Below, piece by piece: positions 6,717 to 14,475 of a stretch of DNA of 52,669 nucleotides; position 1 is the stretch's first letter; every line of letters begins with the position of its first letter. The stretch covers positions 1 to 52,669 of the forward strand of contig NZ_NIVS01000051.1 of assembly GCF_002205165.1 (NCBI RefSeq). The letters run 5' to 3'. The stretch comes from Stenotrophomonas maltophilia. GTDB lineage: Bacteria > Pseudomonadota > Gammaproteobacteria > Xanthomonadales > Xanthomonadaceae. The position numbers were made by a program, and so were the translations under genes. The notes under the pieces were generated by a model. The model was not told where the DNA came from and searched no databases. It saw nothing but the letters and a program-made list of their open reading frames with translations.

Positions 6717-8879
6717 CTACGGCCATGCCGGTGAGGTGAAGTCCACGGTACGGCCATCGGCAAGACGGGCGGACGCGCTGCGCGCCGGCAGGGTGTGTGC
6801 ATCCACCTGCTGGGGTCGATCCGAAAAATTCGCCACGATCACGCTGCCATCGGCGAAGGTGGTCTGCTGCACCTGGCCGGATGCATCGCGCCAGCGGAAG
6901 TCCACCAGGGCCTGGTCGAACAGCTGCTCGTGCACGGGCCTGAAGAACGCGTCCAGCTGGCGCAGGTAGGTGATCCGCGGGGCCGCCGTGGCAACGCTGA
7001 CATTGAGCAGGGGTGGCACGTTGTACAACTGCTGCAACAGTTCGGTGGTGCTGCGGCTCTCGCGGAACTTGAGGCTGTCCAGCGTCCAGTGATGGGTGCT
7101 GACCACGCTGTCGTGGAAGGCGGCCTGCAACAAGGGCAGGCGACGGGCCGGGTTGAAGTAGAGCTGCTGGTAACGTGGTTTGAGCTGGCTCTGCCTGAAA
7201 AAGAAAGCGGGCTGATGCTCCGGCGCCCATGCGCCCAGGTAGTACGGTGAGCCGCGCTCCCGGCGCATCTGTGGATCGGCCCAGCCGAAGCCGGCGGTCT
7301 GGGCGCCGTGGGCAAAGACAATATGCCGGTTGACCACGGCCGAGCCGACTTCCGAGCCGACCACCAGTTTCTGGGTATCGGACAGCCAGGCAAGGGCCGC
7401 GTTGCGGTTGGCGGCGTCCTGCGCCTGCGAGGTGGGCTTGGCCGGGTCGCTGTCATCGAACAGCATGCCGGTCGCGGCGACATCCAGGAACCAGCTGTTG
7501 TAGGGCGTCTGGGCGCGCAGGTCGTGCACGCGGCGTTCCATGAGCGGGCGGATACAGGCGGCGTTGGTATAGACCCCGCTGCCCTGGAAGCCTTTGATCC
7601 GCTGGCCATCGGGTTTCATGATTCCGCAGCGCTCGAACGCGTCCTGCCCGAGCTGGGCCGACAGCCATGACGGGTTGTCATTGCCATCGGGCAGGGCGGT
7701 GTCATAGGAGTCGTACGGTGCCACCAGGTAGCCGGCCTGCACGGCCGCGTCCACGGCGCCCGGGCTCGCCCAGCCTGCGGTCCAGTCCGGCAGCCCCAGC
7801 CACAGGCGTGGCAGGCCGGCGGCCTGCAGGGCGTGGATCATGCGCGGCGAGGCGCTGTCGCCCCGCAACGCCTCGGGCTGCAGGGCCCTGCCCAGCGTCG
7901 CATCCAGCTGATGGCGGCGTTGCTGCATGGCCGCGGCAGTGTCACCGGGAAACTGTTCCGCCAGCGCGGCATTGATCGCGGTCACCAGTACCTGTTGCAC
8001 ATAGGGACCGCTGTGTGCGGCAGTCAACGCCTGCAGCGCCTCAGCGTCCTTCCTGATCCACGCGCGTGGCAGGAGCGCCTTCAACGTCGCCCAGTCGCGC
8101 ACATCCTGTTCGACCAGCAGGCGGTCACCCCACAGATACAGGTGGCTGGCGCCGATCAGCTTGTCACCGTCGGGCAGTCTGGCGAGTTTGTCCTTCAGCG
8201 GCACGAAGCCGCCCTGCGCCTGCAGCCATGCCCGGTAGCGTTTGGCCGGTGCCAGCCAATCCGGCGCATCCAGGCTGACGATGACGGTATAGGGGGCGGT
8301 CCGGTTGAGCGTGTTGAAGTGGTGCTCGGCGGCCACCGCGACACCCGGCCCATCGGCGCTGAAGCGCACGGTGTTGTTGAACGGGGTTGCGAACAGGATC
8401 GACAGCACGCGATCCGGCCACGCCAGGCCGATCACGGGCAGGGTGAGGTCTTCGGTGGTGTTGATCTCGCCGTAGGCGTTGAGCAGTTCATCCCGCCAGA
8501 CGGTGTCATCGGCGGGAAGGTAGTAGCCCTCGTGCAGCGGCAGCAGCAGGGCGTGCGGACCGGCCGGCAGTCGCGGCCACTGCGTCGCGCCAGCGGTGCT
8601 GCGTTCGAACGTCATCTGCAGCGTGTCGCCGACCAGCGCGGCGCGCACCTGGGTCGCGTCACCCCACTGCCAGCTGAGAGTGTCGCGGGTGTGGACCAGC
8701 GCCGACACCGTGCCGACGTCGGCAGCGGAGGAAATGCGGGTGGTGGTGCCATTGGCAGCGGTGGTGGAGGCGGCCAGCGTCGCCGGGTCGATGTCGACGC
8801 GCCAGTGCGGGTTCGTCAACGTCAGTGCGTGGCCGTGCGTTGCGGGCAAGAGCAGCAACAGAACGAAGAAGTATTTCAT
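6717..8879 (-). CDS. Putative secreted glycoside hydrolase (GH101/GH129-like)
   Basis: The 720-residue protein has a signal peptide (MKYFFVLLLLLPATHGHA, cut near residue 18), a beta-sandwich N-terminal part, a central barrel and a C-terminal beta domain. Candidate catalytic carboxylates are D466 in NSWFLDVAATG, placed like the nucleophile of retaining alpha-glycosidases of the GH101/GH129 type, and E510 in VVGSEVGSA as acid/base. This assignment is by resemblance only. If right, it would cleave alpha-linked N-acetylgalactosamine or similar sugars in the periplasm or outside. An AGGA ribosome-binding site precedes the ATG. It stands alone, without a sugar transporter, and converges with the amidohydrolase. 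Confidence 0.6.
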   Translation of the reverse strand: MKYFFVLLLLLPATHGHALTLTNPHWRVDIDPATLAASTTAANGTTTRISSAADVGTVSALVHTRDTLSWQWGDATQVRAALVGDTLQMTFERSTAGATQWPRLPAGPHALLLPLHEGYYLPADDTVWRDELLNAYGEINTTEDLTLPVIGLAWPDRVLSILFATPFNNTVRFSADGPGVAVAAEHHFNTLNRTAPYTVIVSLDAPDWLAPAKRYRAWLQAQGGFVPLKDKLARLPDGDKLIGASHLYLWGDRLLVEQDVRDWATLKALLPRAWIRKDAEALQALTAAHSGPYVQQVLVTAINAALAEQFPGDTAAAMQQRRHQLDATLGRALQPEALRGDSASPRMIHALQAAGLPRLWLGLPDWTAGWASPGAVDAAVQAGYLVAPYDSYDTALPDGNDNPSWLSAQLGQDAFERCGIMKPDGQRIKGFQGSGVYTNAACIRPLMERRVHDLRAQTPYNSWFLDVAATGMLFDDSDPAKPTSQAQDAANRNAALAWLSDTQKLVVGSEVGSAVVNRHIVFAHGAQTAGFGWADPQMRRERGSPYYLGAWAPEHQPAFFFRQSQLKPRYQQLYFNPARRLPLLQAAFHDSVVSTHHWTLDSLKFRESRSTTELLQQLYNVPPLLNVSVATAAPRITYLRQLDAFFRPVHEQLFDQALVDFRWRDASGQVQQTTFADGSVIVANFSDRPQQVDAHTLPARSASARLADGRTVDFTSPAWP

Positions 8880-9236
8880 GCGGAATCCTGGCGGGTGTGG
8901 CGCGCATTGCAGCCCAGTGCCGAGCGTAAAGCGCTGTGCTGGCCTTGCGTAGGCGATCCGTCACAGTTGTGCGCTTAGTGCTGTGGCGATTCAGGAAGCG
9001 TGTGGCACGCCGCGGCATTCCATCGGCTTGAGTGTAGGCAGCGCGGTTTGCGCCAAGCGGCGTTCTGATTGGGCCTAACCATCAGAACCTTGGAAGACTG
9101 CGGCGCTTTGCAGTTTGCAATTTGTTGTATGGCAGTCAAACGCCGCACTTTCTAAGATGCGCGTCGCTCTGCACGCAGCGGCTCTCGCGATGTCGCGACT
9201 GCAGAGAACTTCTTTCTTTCTGGATGTATCCACCCC
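8880..9236. other. Divergent intergenic region, glycosidase / DUF805 gene
   Basis: This 357-bp gap must hold promoters for both flanking genes. I see no gene in it. The main structure is the inverted repeat at 9062-9088; shorter complementary stretches (TGCGGCG near 9097 and CGCCGCA near 9143) also occur. Base composition is somewhat lower in G+C towards the DUF805 side. Confidence 0.5.
9062..9088. repeat. Inverted repeat in the gap before the DUF805 gene
   Basis: GTTCTGAT at 9062-9069 is the exact reverse complement of ATCAGAAC at 9081-9088. Inside them GG (9071-9072) can pair with CC (9079-9080) past a single bulged T. It could be an operator or an RNA hairpin. Confidence 0.4.
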
Positions 9237-9611
9237 ATGAGTTCCATGTTTATCCCGTTCAAGCGTTATGCCGATTTCCAGGGTCGTTCCGGCCGCAAAG
9301 AGTATTGGATGTTCTATCTGATGCTGTGCGTGGTCACGTGCGTTGGCTACCTGGGCCTGCTTGCGGGTGCCTCGATGGAGAGTAATGCGGTGACATTTCT
9401 GTTCACTGCAGTGTTGACGGTGTTCATGCTGGCGGTGCTGGTTCCCCAGATCTCAGTGACCATCCGTCGTCTGCATGACATCGACAAGTCTGGCTGGTTC
9501 CTGCTCGTCGCATTGATCCCCTTCGTTGGCGGACTGATCCTGCTGGTGCTCACCCTGATGCCAGGGACAGCCGGTCCCAATCGCTTTGGCGCGGCGCCGG
9601 CTGCGCTGTAA
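9237..9611 (+). CDS. DUF805 inner-membrane protein
   Basis: The 124-residue protein has the DUF805 layout: an N-terminal FKRYADFQGRSGRKEYWMF segment, where the GR..R.EYW pattern is the family hallmark, then three to four membrane helices, the conserved RRLHDIDKSGW, and a C-terminal ending LMPGTAGPNRFG. The function of the family is unknown; members in other bacteria are small inner-membrane proteins. An in-frame ATG at 9246 is an alternative start. No clear ribosome-binding site precedes either. A strong terminator follows within 20 bp, so it is a single-gene transcript. Confidence 0.93.
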   Translation: MSSMFIPFKRYADFQGRSGRKEYWMFYLMLCVVTCVGYLGLLAGASMESNAVTFLFTAVLTVFMLAVLVPQISVTIRRLHDIDKSGWFLLVALIPFVGGLILLVLTLMPGTAGPNRFGAAPAAL

Positions 9612-9627
9612 CGGAACGTGAGTTGAG

Positions 9628-9657
9628 AAAAAAAGCCCCGCGATGCGGGGCTTTTTT
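9628..9657. terminator. Bidirectional intrinsic terminator
   Basis: AGCCCCGC and GCGGGGCT form a stem around GAT, with a run of A before and a run of T after. It can stop transcription from both sides, ending the DUF805 gene and the convergent oxidoreductase gene whose stop codon abuts it. Confidence 0.9.
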
Positions 9658-10259
9658 CAATGGGTTGGAGCAGGTGTTACTGCAATCCGCTCGCCCAGCG
9701 CGAACGCGCTCTGCAGGTGGGGCTGAACGTCGCCCGTGTCCGTCTCCAGCAGCAGCGTGGACGACAGCACCGGCGCGCCGCAGTAATCGAAGATGCCGGT
9801 GTCGATCTGGGTCTTCATCGCTTCGGTATAGCCGCGCTTCTGCCAGGTGCGCTCATCGGCGCCTCCCAGTCCGACCAGATGGACGGGCAGGTGGCCGAGC
9901 TTCTTGAGCACGCCGTGGCCACTGCTGTCGTCGTAGGCCCAGCCGCCGGTAAAGACCCGGTCGATCCAGCCCTTCATCAGCGCCGGCATGCTCCACCAGT
10001 AGACGGGAAACACCAGCACGAGCGTATCGGCGCGGTCCAGGCGGGCCTGTTCGGCGAGTACATCGGCGGGAAACGGGCTCAGGCGGTGGTGGCCGTCCAG
10101 GTCCTGCCGGGTGTAGCGGGGGTCGAAACCCTCGGCATGGAGGTCGGCCAGTTCAACCGTTGCGCCTGGGGTGGCGGCGATGCCGTTGGCGATTCGGCGA
10201 GCGACGCTGTGGGTCAGGGCGTCGGGGTTGGGGTGTGAGGTGACGATGAGGGTGTGCAT
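9657..10259 (-). CDS. NAD(P)H-dependent oxidoreductase (flavodoxin_2 family)
   Basis: The 200-residue protein belongs to the NQO1/MdaB/KefF group of FMN or FAD quinone reductases. The N-terminal MHTLIVTSHPNPDALTH forms the first strand and phosphate-binding loop; LVLVFPVYWWSMPALMKGWIDRVF is the conserved flavin-contact and dimer helix segment; GGWAYDD follows. It reduces quinones, azo or nitro compounds with two electrons in the cytoplasm; the physiological substrate is open. It is divergent from the TetR gene across 73 bp that hold a palindromic operator, so it is very likely repressed by that TetR and induced by an electrophile or quinone. Confidence 0.9.
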   Translation of the reverse strand: MHTLIVTSHPNPDALTHSVARRIANGIAATPGATVELADLHAEGFDPRYTRQDLDGHHRLSPFPADVLAEQARLDRADTLVLVFPVYWWSMPALMKGWIDRVFTGGWAYDDSSGHGVLKKLGHLPVHLVGLGGADERTWQKRGYTEAMKTQIDTGIFDYCGAPVLSSTLLLETDTGDVQPHLQSAFALGERIAVTPAPTH

Positions 10260-10294
10260 GGGCGTCCAGGGGAAGGGAAGGCTGTATACTTTCG

Positions 10295-10318
10295 GTAAGT
10301 TACGGACCGTAAGTTACG
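10295..10318. promoter_or_regulatory. TetR operator candidate
   Basis: The palindrome TTACGGACCGTAA (10300-10312, one-base centre) is embedded in a direct repeat: GTAAGTTACG at 10295-10304 and again at 10309-10318. It lies between the divergent oxidoreductase and TetR starts. Either the palindrome or the tandem repeat could seat two dimers. Confidence 0.65.
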
Positions 10319-10332
10319 ATTGGTATATAGCG

Positions 10333-10941
10333 ATGTCAACCCCACTCGATTCTGCCGTTCCGGTGGCGCCTCGCCGCCGCATGACCCGCGACGACCGCCT
10401 GCGGCAGTTGCTGGAGCAAGCGTGGCGGCTGGTCCGTGAGGAAGGCACCGACGCACTGACCTTGGGGCGGCTGGCCGAACAGGCCGGGGTGACCAAGCCG
10501 GTGGTGTATGACCATTTCGGTACGAGGGCCGGTCTGCTGGCGGCGCTGTACCAGGACTTCGATGCACGCCAAAGCGTGGTGATGGATGCGCGCCTTGCGG
10601 CCAGCGGCCCGACACTCGCCGAGAAAGCGCAGGTCATTGCCGACGCCTACGTTGCCTGCGTGATCAAGCAGGGGCGGGAGATCCCCGGCGTGATGGCGGC
10701 CTTGGCTGGCTCGCCCGAACTGGCGAGGATCAAGCGCGAGTACGACGTGGTGTTCCTCGAGCAGTGCCGCGCGCTGCTGGCACCGTTCGCGCCAGCGGGT
10801 GTGCTGGCGCAGGCCGGGTTGTGGGGAATGCTGGGCGCGGCCGAAGGACTCTCCTCTGCGACAACTACCGGTGACATCACACCGGAGCAGGCGGTGCAGG
10901 AGCTGGCGGCGACGATCACGGCGATGGTCACGCGTGGCTGA
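10333..10941 (+). CDS. TetR-family transcriptional repressor
   Basis: The 202-residue protein has a TetR N-terminal helix-turn-helix (about residues 20-65, with ALTLGRLAEQAGVTKPVVYDHFGTR) and a helical ligand-binding domain. The ATG at 10333 is preferred; the open frame reaches further upstream into the operator and even the neighbouring gene, which is not plausible. No Shine-Dalgarno is visible, and a TATATA at 10324-10329 sits only four bases before the ATG, so the mRNA may have almost no leader. It probably represses itself and the divergent flavodoxin-fold oxidoreductase through the palindrome between them. Confidence 0.9.
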   Translation: MSTPLDSAVPVAPRRRMTRDDRLRQLLEQAWRLVREEGTDALTLGRLAEQAGVTKPVVYDHFGTRAGLLAALYQDFDARQSVVMDARLAASGPTLAEKAQVIADAYVACVIKQGREIPGVMAALAGSPELARIKREYDVVFLEQCRALLAPFAPAGVLAQAGLWGMLGAAEGLSSATTTGDITPEQAVQELAATITAMVTRG

Positions 10942-11028
10942 GCGGATTGCACGGCCGATGGCCGTGTCGTGCGCGGAGAGATGCGTGACCGGGCGCGTAT
11001 GATGTCCCGCCCTTTTGGACTGGATGCA

Positions 11029-11781
11029 ATGCGCGTTTTCCTGCCTGTTGTTGTCTTTGCTGCCGCGATCAGCGCAGCATTGCCCGCCACCGCTACCCCG
11101 ATGTCGTTGAACGAGCGCCTCACCTCCGCCTCGCGTATCGAGGTGAATCAGGTGCCGGCGCACGGTCCGTCATTGCTCGGGCACGTGCAGCAGTTCCGCA
11201 ACGGCGACAGCCTGATCAGTCTCGGCGAAGGCGAGGGCGCCCCGGTGGTACTGACCCTGTGCGACGGCAAGGCGCATTTCAATCTGGAGGCGAGCTGGCC
11301 AGGTGCGCCCGTGGCCAAGACGCTGGAAGAGAAGCAGATGCGTGCGTACGGGATGTACATGGCAGTGATGGGCGGCATGGCGATGGTGCAGGCTGCCGCA
11401 GGCGATGCGCTGGCGCTGCCTGCCGCGGGACAGACCGCCACCGTGCAGCACGAAACGCCGTGGGCCTATGGTAAGGAGCAGTACACGGTCGCGGTGACCA
11501 ATGCGGCCAGTGGCCAACTGCGGATCAAGGCCACCAAGACCGGGAACACGGCCAAGCCGCCCTCCGGGCCGAAGGACGTTGTCAGCACCGACGACGACAA
11601 AGCCGCGCGGTTGGCCGAACTGGAACCAGTGGGCACGTGGCGTGAACTGGTGATTTCGTCCGAACCGATGGCGGAGGCGCTGCCGGACGCCATGCCCTTG
11701 AACGGCTGGATGTCCGCCGGCGGCGCGGGCGGTGCCACCGTAGGCGCAGCGCGGAAAAGCTCGGGCGACTGCGCGCGCTGA
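11029..11781 (+). CDS. Secreted protein of unknown function
   Basis: I do not recognise this family. From the ATG at 11029 the product has 250 residues with a signal peptide (MRVFLPVVVFAAAISAALPA, cut near ATA|TP). The mature part has a hydrophobic, methionine-rich stretch in the middle (YGMYMAVMGGMAMVQAAAG) that could be a membrane or amphipathic helix, and a single cysteine pair (one near LTLCDGK, one near the C-terminal SSGDCAR) that could form a disulfide. The open frame extends 20 codons upstream of the chosen start. It lies just before the Fur-box operon but has no sequence link to iron. Confidence 0.75.
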   Translation: MRVFLPVVVFAAAISAALPATATPMSLNERLTSASRIEVNQVPAHGPSLLGHVQQFRNGDSLISLGEGEGAPVVLTLCDGKAHFNLEASWPGAPVAKTLEEKQMRAYGMYMAVMGGMAMVQAAAGDALALPAAGQTATVQHETPWAYGKEQYTVAVTNAASGQLRIKATKTGNTAKPPSGPKDVVSTDDDKAARLAELEPVGTWRELVISSEPMAEALPDAMPLNGWMSAGGAGGATVGAARKSSGDCAR

Positions 11782-11828
11782 AACCGGGACCTGCCGGACC
11801 TTCCGGGCGCGCGGTCAGCGGAACGTCA

Positions 11829-11857
11829 GTGATACCCATTCTCATTTGAGTTACACT
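11829..11857 (+). promoter_or_regulatory. Fur box and promoter of the iron-uptake operon
   Basis: TGATACCCATTCTCA at 11830-11844 matches the 7-1-7 Fur consensus TGATAATnATTATCA at 11 of 14 positions. It overlaps a promoter with -35 GTGATA (11829-11834), a 17-bp spacer and -10 TACACT (11852-11857). The first gene starts at 11892. Iron-loaded Fur would block RNA polymerase here. Confidence 0.75.
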
Positions 11858-11891
11858 GGCGCGATTGCACTGTCTCTCGCTCCGGGTCGTC

Positions 11892-12899
11892 ATGATCGTT
11901 TCTTCATCGCTGATCTCTTCCGTTTCGCCGTGGCTGCGCACGCTGGGCGTGGCGACCGCCATCGGCATGGCCGCGTTGTCGCCGGCGGCGGCGCAGCAGC
12001 GCAATCCGGATCAGAAAGTCGGTGAAACGGTGTTGGATCAGCCGGCGCAGAGCTATCGCTTCGAACACTTCGTGCTCGAGAGCCCCGACCAAGCCCGCCG
12101 CTGGCGGGTGAATGTGGGTGTGCCGGTCAAGGCCTCGGCCAAGCCTGCGCCGGTGCTGTACATGCTGGATGGAAACGCCGCGGCGATGGTGCTGGATCAG
12201 GACATGCTCGCCGACCTGGCCGCGCACGCCGCGCCGGTACTGGTGTTCATCGGTTACGACAACGACCTGCGCGTGGATTCGCCGGCGCGCACCCGCGACT
12301 ACACCGCATGGATCGATACCGCCGATGATGAGAACGGCGCGTCGCAGTCCAGCGGTGGCGGCGCGTATGCCTTCCTGGATCTGATCGAACGCCGGATCAA
12401 GCCGGAAATCGAACGCCGCGCCACGATCGACCTGCAGCAGCAGTCGCTGTGGGGCCATTCGCTTGGCGGTTTGTTCGTGGTCAGCACGCTGTATACCCGC
12501 TCGGCCGCGTTCCAGCATTACGTGTCGGCCAGCCCGTCGCTGTGGTGGAGCCAGGGCGCGCCGCTGGGCGACATGGAGCGCCAGTTCATCGCCAACAATC
12601 AGCGTCAGCCGGCTCAGGTAACGGTGATGCTGGGGGGCGATGAGCGCACCGGCAACCGCGGTGTGCGCGACATGACCAACCCGCGCGTGGTCGCGCACCT
12701 GCGCCGTATCGGCGGTGCCACGCCCGATGCCGCGCAGCAGCTCGCCACGCGCCTGGCCAAGGTGCCGGGCCTGACCGTGCAGTACCGCGAGTTCCCCGGC
12801 CTTGGCCATGGGCCGATGCTGCCGGCCTCGCTCAAGGCCACGCTGAGCCAGCTGTATGGCATCGCCGATCGCAGCGGCACGCCCGCGCCGGCCCCCTGA
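11892..12899 (+). CDS. Alpha/beta-hydrolase, siderophore-esterase-like (IroE/Fes type)
   Basis: The 335-residue protein has a signal peptide (cut near AAAQQ, residue 35) and an esterase fold of the putative esterase/D family that includes Fes and IroE. The nucleophile elbow is GHSLGG (S about residue 195) in SLWGHSLGGLFVVS, followed by ASPSLWW, a characteristic segment of this family, and a late histidine in PGLGHGPML. Family members hydrolyse trilactone siderophores such as enterobactin. The gene lies directly downstream of a strong Fur box and heads an iron-uptake operon, so a role in freeing iron from an esterified siderophore in the periplasm is likely. The substrate is inferred. Confidence 0.8.
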   Translation: MIVSSSLISSVSPWLRTLGVATAIGMAALSPAAAQQRNPDQKVGETVLDQPAQSYRFEHFVLESPDQARRWRVNVGVPVKASAKPAPVLYMLDGNAAAMVLDQDMLADLAAHAAPVLVFIGYDNDLRVDSPARTRDYTAWIDTADDENGASQSSGGGAYAFLDLIERRIKPEIERRATIDLQQQSLWGHSLGGLFVVSTLYTRSAAFQHYVSASPSLWWSQGAPLGDMERQFIANNQRQPAQVTVMLGGDERTGNRGVRDMTNPRVVAHLRRIGGATPDAAQQLATRLAKVPGLTVQYREFPGLGHGPMLPASLKATLSQLYGIADRSGTPAPAP

Positions 12900-13023
12900 T
12901 TTTTTTTCGTTACCCAGGCAGTTCCGTGGCCCTGTGCCACCGCCGCAACGGACCGCGGCCACGCCAAGGCAAGCACTGTGACAACGCGCCAACCGGCGCG
13001 CCCCCAACAGAAGGAGTCTGCTG

Positions 13024-14406
13024 ATGTACACCCTGAAAACCCTCCCGCGCGTTGCCGCCCTGGCTATTGCGCTGTCGCTGGCCAGCCCCGCCGTGTTCGC
13101 CCAGCCGGTGTTCGATGCACCGGCCAACGGCTTCCGCGGTGAAGTGGTCAGCCGCGGCCAGAACGTGGTGCCGGGCAGCGACGCCGAGGTGATCGGCCGC
13201 CAGTTCGTGCCGGGCCAGCAGGTCACCCTGCTGCGCGGCGAGACGGTGCTCAACGCCACCCCGTACGTGGTCGATGCCGAGGGCAACTTCAAGGGCAATG
13301 TCGCGATTCCGGCCGATGCCGTGCCGGGCCAGCAGCCGGTGATCGTGCGCGCCAGCCAGCCGTCCGCGGCTACGGTGCTGTCGCTGCGCGTCTCGCCGAA
13401 CCTGCCGCTGAGCGGCCAGCAGAACTTCAACCAGACCTCGGCCAAGCTGGTCCAGGGCCTGTACCAGTCCGCGTACAGCGCCGCCAGCAACGCGGTGTTC
13501 GTCACTGCCGCCGTCGGTCGCCCGCCGGTGACCCAGTCGCAGCTGCTCAAGCTGGACCCGAAAACCCTCAAGGTCACCGCCAGGATCACCCCGGGGGAAG
13601 TTCCGGGCGGCAAGGGCGGTGCGGTGTTCGCGGTGTATGGCGTGGGCGTGGATGATGCCAACGGCAACGTGTGGGTGACCAATACCCGCCAGGACACCGT
13701 GGCCGTGTATCGCCAGAAGGATCTTTCGCTGGTCCGCCAGTTCGATGTCGGTGCCGTGCCGCACGCCCGCGACATCGTGGTCGATGGTCGTCATGGCAAG
13801 GTGTTCGCCTCGGCGGCCGGTGAGGATCATCTCTCGGTGTTCGATGCCCGTACGCTGCAGCCCCTGGAGCCGATCACCCTGGCCTCGGGCGTGGACGACA
13901 AGAAGTTCGTCCCGATGAGCCTGGTGTTGGACGAAGCGTCCGGCAAGCTGTTCACCGTCAGCATCGGCACGCCCGAAGCGGCCGTGATCGACACCACCAC
14001 CGGCAAGGTGGAGAAGGTCATCGATCTGGGCAACTCGATCAGCGCCTCCGGCGTTGCCTACGATGCCGCGGCGGGCCGCCTGTACGTGGCTTCGCAGGGC
14101 ACCGACAACCTGCTGATCGTCGATGTCGCCAGCGGCAAGGTGCTGCACGACGTGCCGGTCGGTGCGGGTGCGCTGAACGTGGCCTTCGAGCCGGTGTCCA
14201 AGCTGGCGTACGTCACCAATCGCGGCGCCGGCACGGTGACCGTGGTCGATGGCAACGGCAAGGTAGTCGGCAACCTGGATGGCGGTACCTTCCCCAACCA
14301 CGTGCGTGAAGATGGCAAGGGCAACGTGTTTGCCGTCAACAAGTCGCGTGATGCCCAGGACCCCAAGGGCGACCGCATCACCCGCATCAGCACCCGCGCG
14401 AACTGA
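13024..14406 (+). CDS. Periplasmic YncE-like beta-propeller protein
   Basis: The 460-residue protein has a signal peptide ending at VFAQ (residue 27), an Ig-like N-terminal region (to about 125), and a seven-bladed YVTN-type beta-propeller with repeated motifs such as GNVWVTNTRQDTVAVY, GRLYVASQGTDNLLIVD and LAYVTNRGAGTVTVVD. E. coli YncE is a Fur-repressed periplasmic propeller of uncertain function that binds DNA in vitro. An AAGGAG site precedes the ATG. It lies between the esterase and the ABC-transporter binding protein in a Fur-box operon. A link to siderophore or haem handling is inferred from position; no ligand is evident. Confidence 0.85.
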   Translation: MYTLKTLPRVAALAIALSLASPAVFAQPVFDAPANGFRGEVVSRGQNVVPGSDAEVIGRQFVPGQQVTLLRGETVLNATPYVVDAEGNFKGNVAIPADAVPGQQPVIVRASQPSAATVLSLRVSPNLPLSGQQNFNQTSAKLVQGLYQSAYSAASNAVFVTAAVGRPPVTQSQLLKLDPKTLKVTARITPGEVPGGKGGAVFAVYGVGVDDANGNVWVTNTRQDTVAVYRQKDLSLVRQFDVGAVPHARDIVVDGRHGKVFASAAGEDHLSVFDARTLQPLEPITLASGVDDKKFVPMSLVLDEASGKLFTVSIGTPEAAVIDTTTGKVEKVIDLGNSISASGVAYDAAAGRLYVASQGTDNLLIVDVASGKVLHDVPVGAGALNVAFEPVSKLAYVTNRGAGTVTVVDGNGKVVGNLDGGTFPNHVREDGKGNVFAVNKSRDAQDPKGDRITRISTRAN

Positions 14407-14430
14407 GTTCAGCGCACTGCGTTGCTTTGG

Positions 14431-14453
14431 CGGCGGGGCGAACAGCCCCGCCG
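14431..14453 (+). promoter_or_regulatory. Intercistronic hairpin
   Basis: CGGCGGGGC (14431-14439) pairs perfectly with GCCCCGCCG (14445-14453) around GAACA, between the propeller and binding-protein genes. The following TTCTGATTG is not a proper U-tract, so it more likely protects the upstream mRNA end or partly terminates, lowering expression of the transporter. Confidence 0.55.
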
Positions 14454-14475
14454 TTCTGATTGAAGAGGAACTGCC

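Noticed and set aside
9122..9385. An 87-codon rightward frame overlapping the DUF805 gene
   Set aside because: It lacks a ribosome-binding site and most of it overlaps the secure DUF805 gene in another frame.
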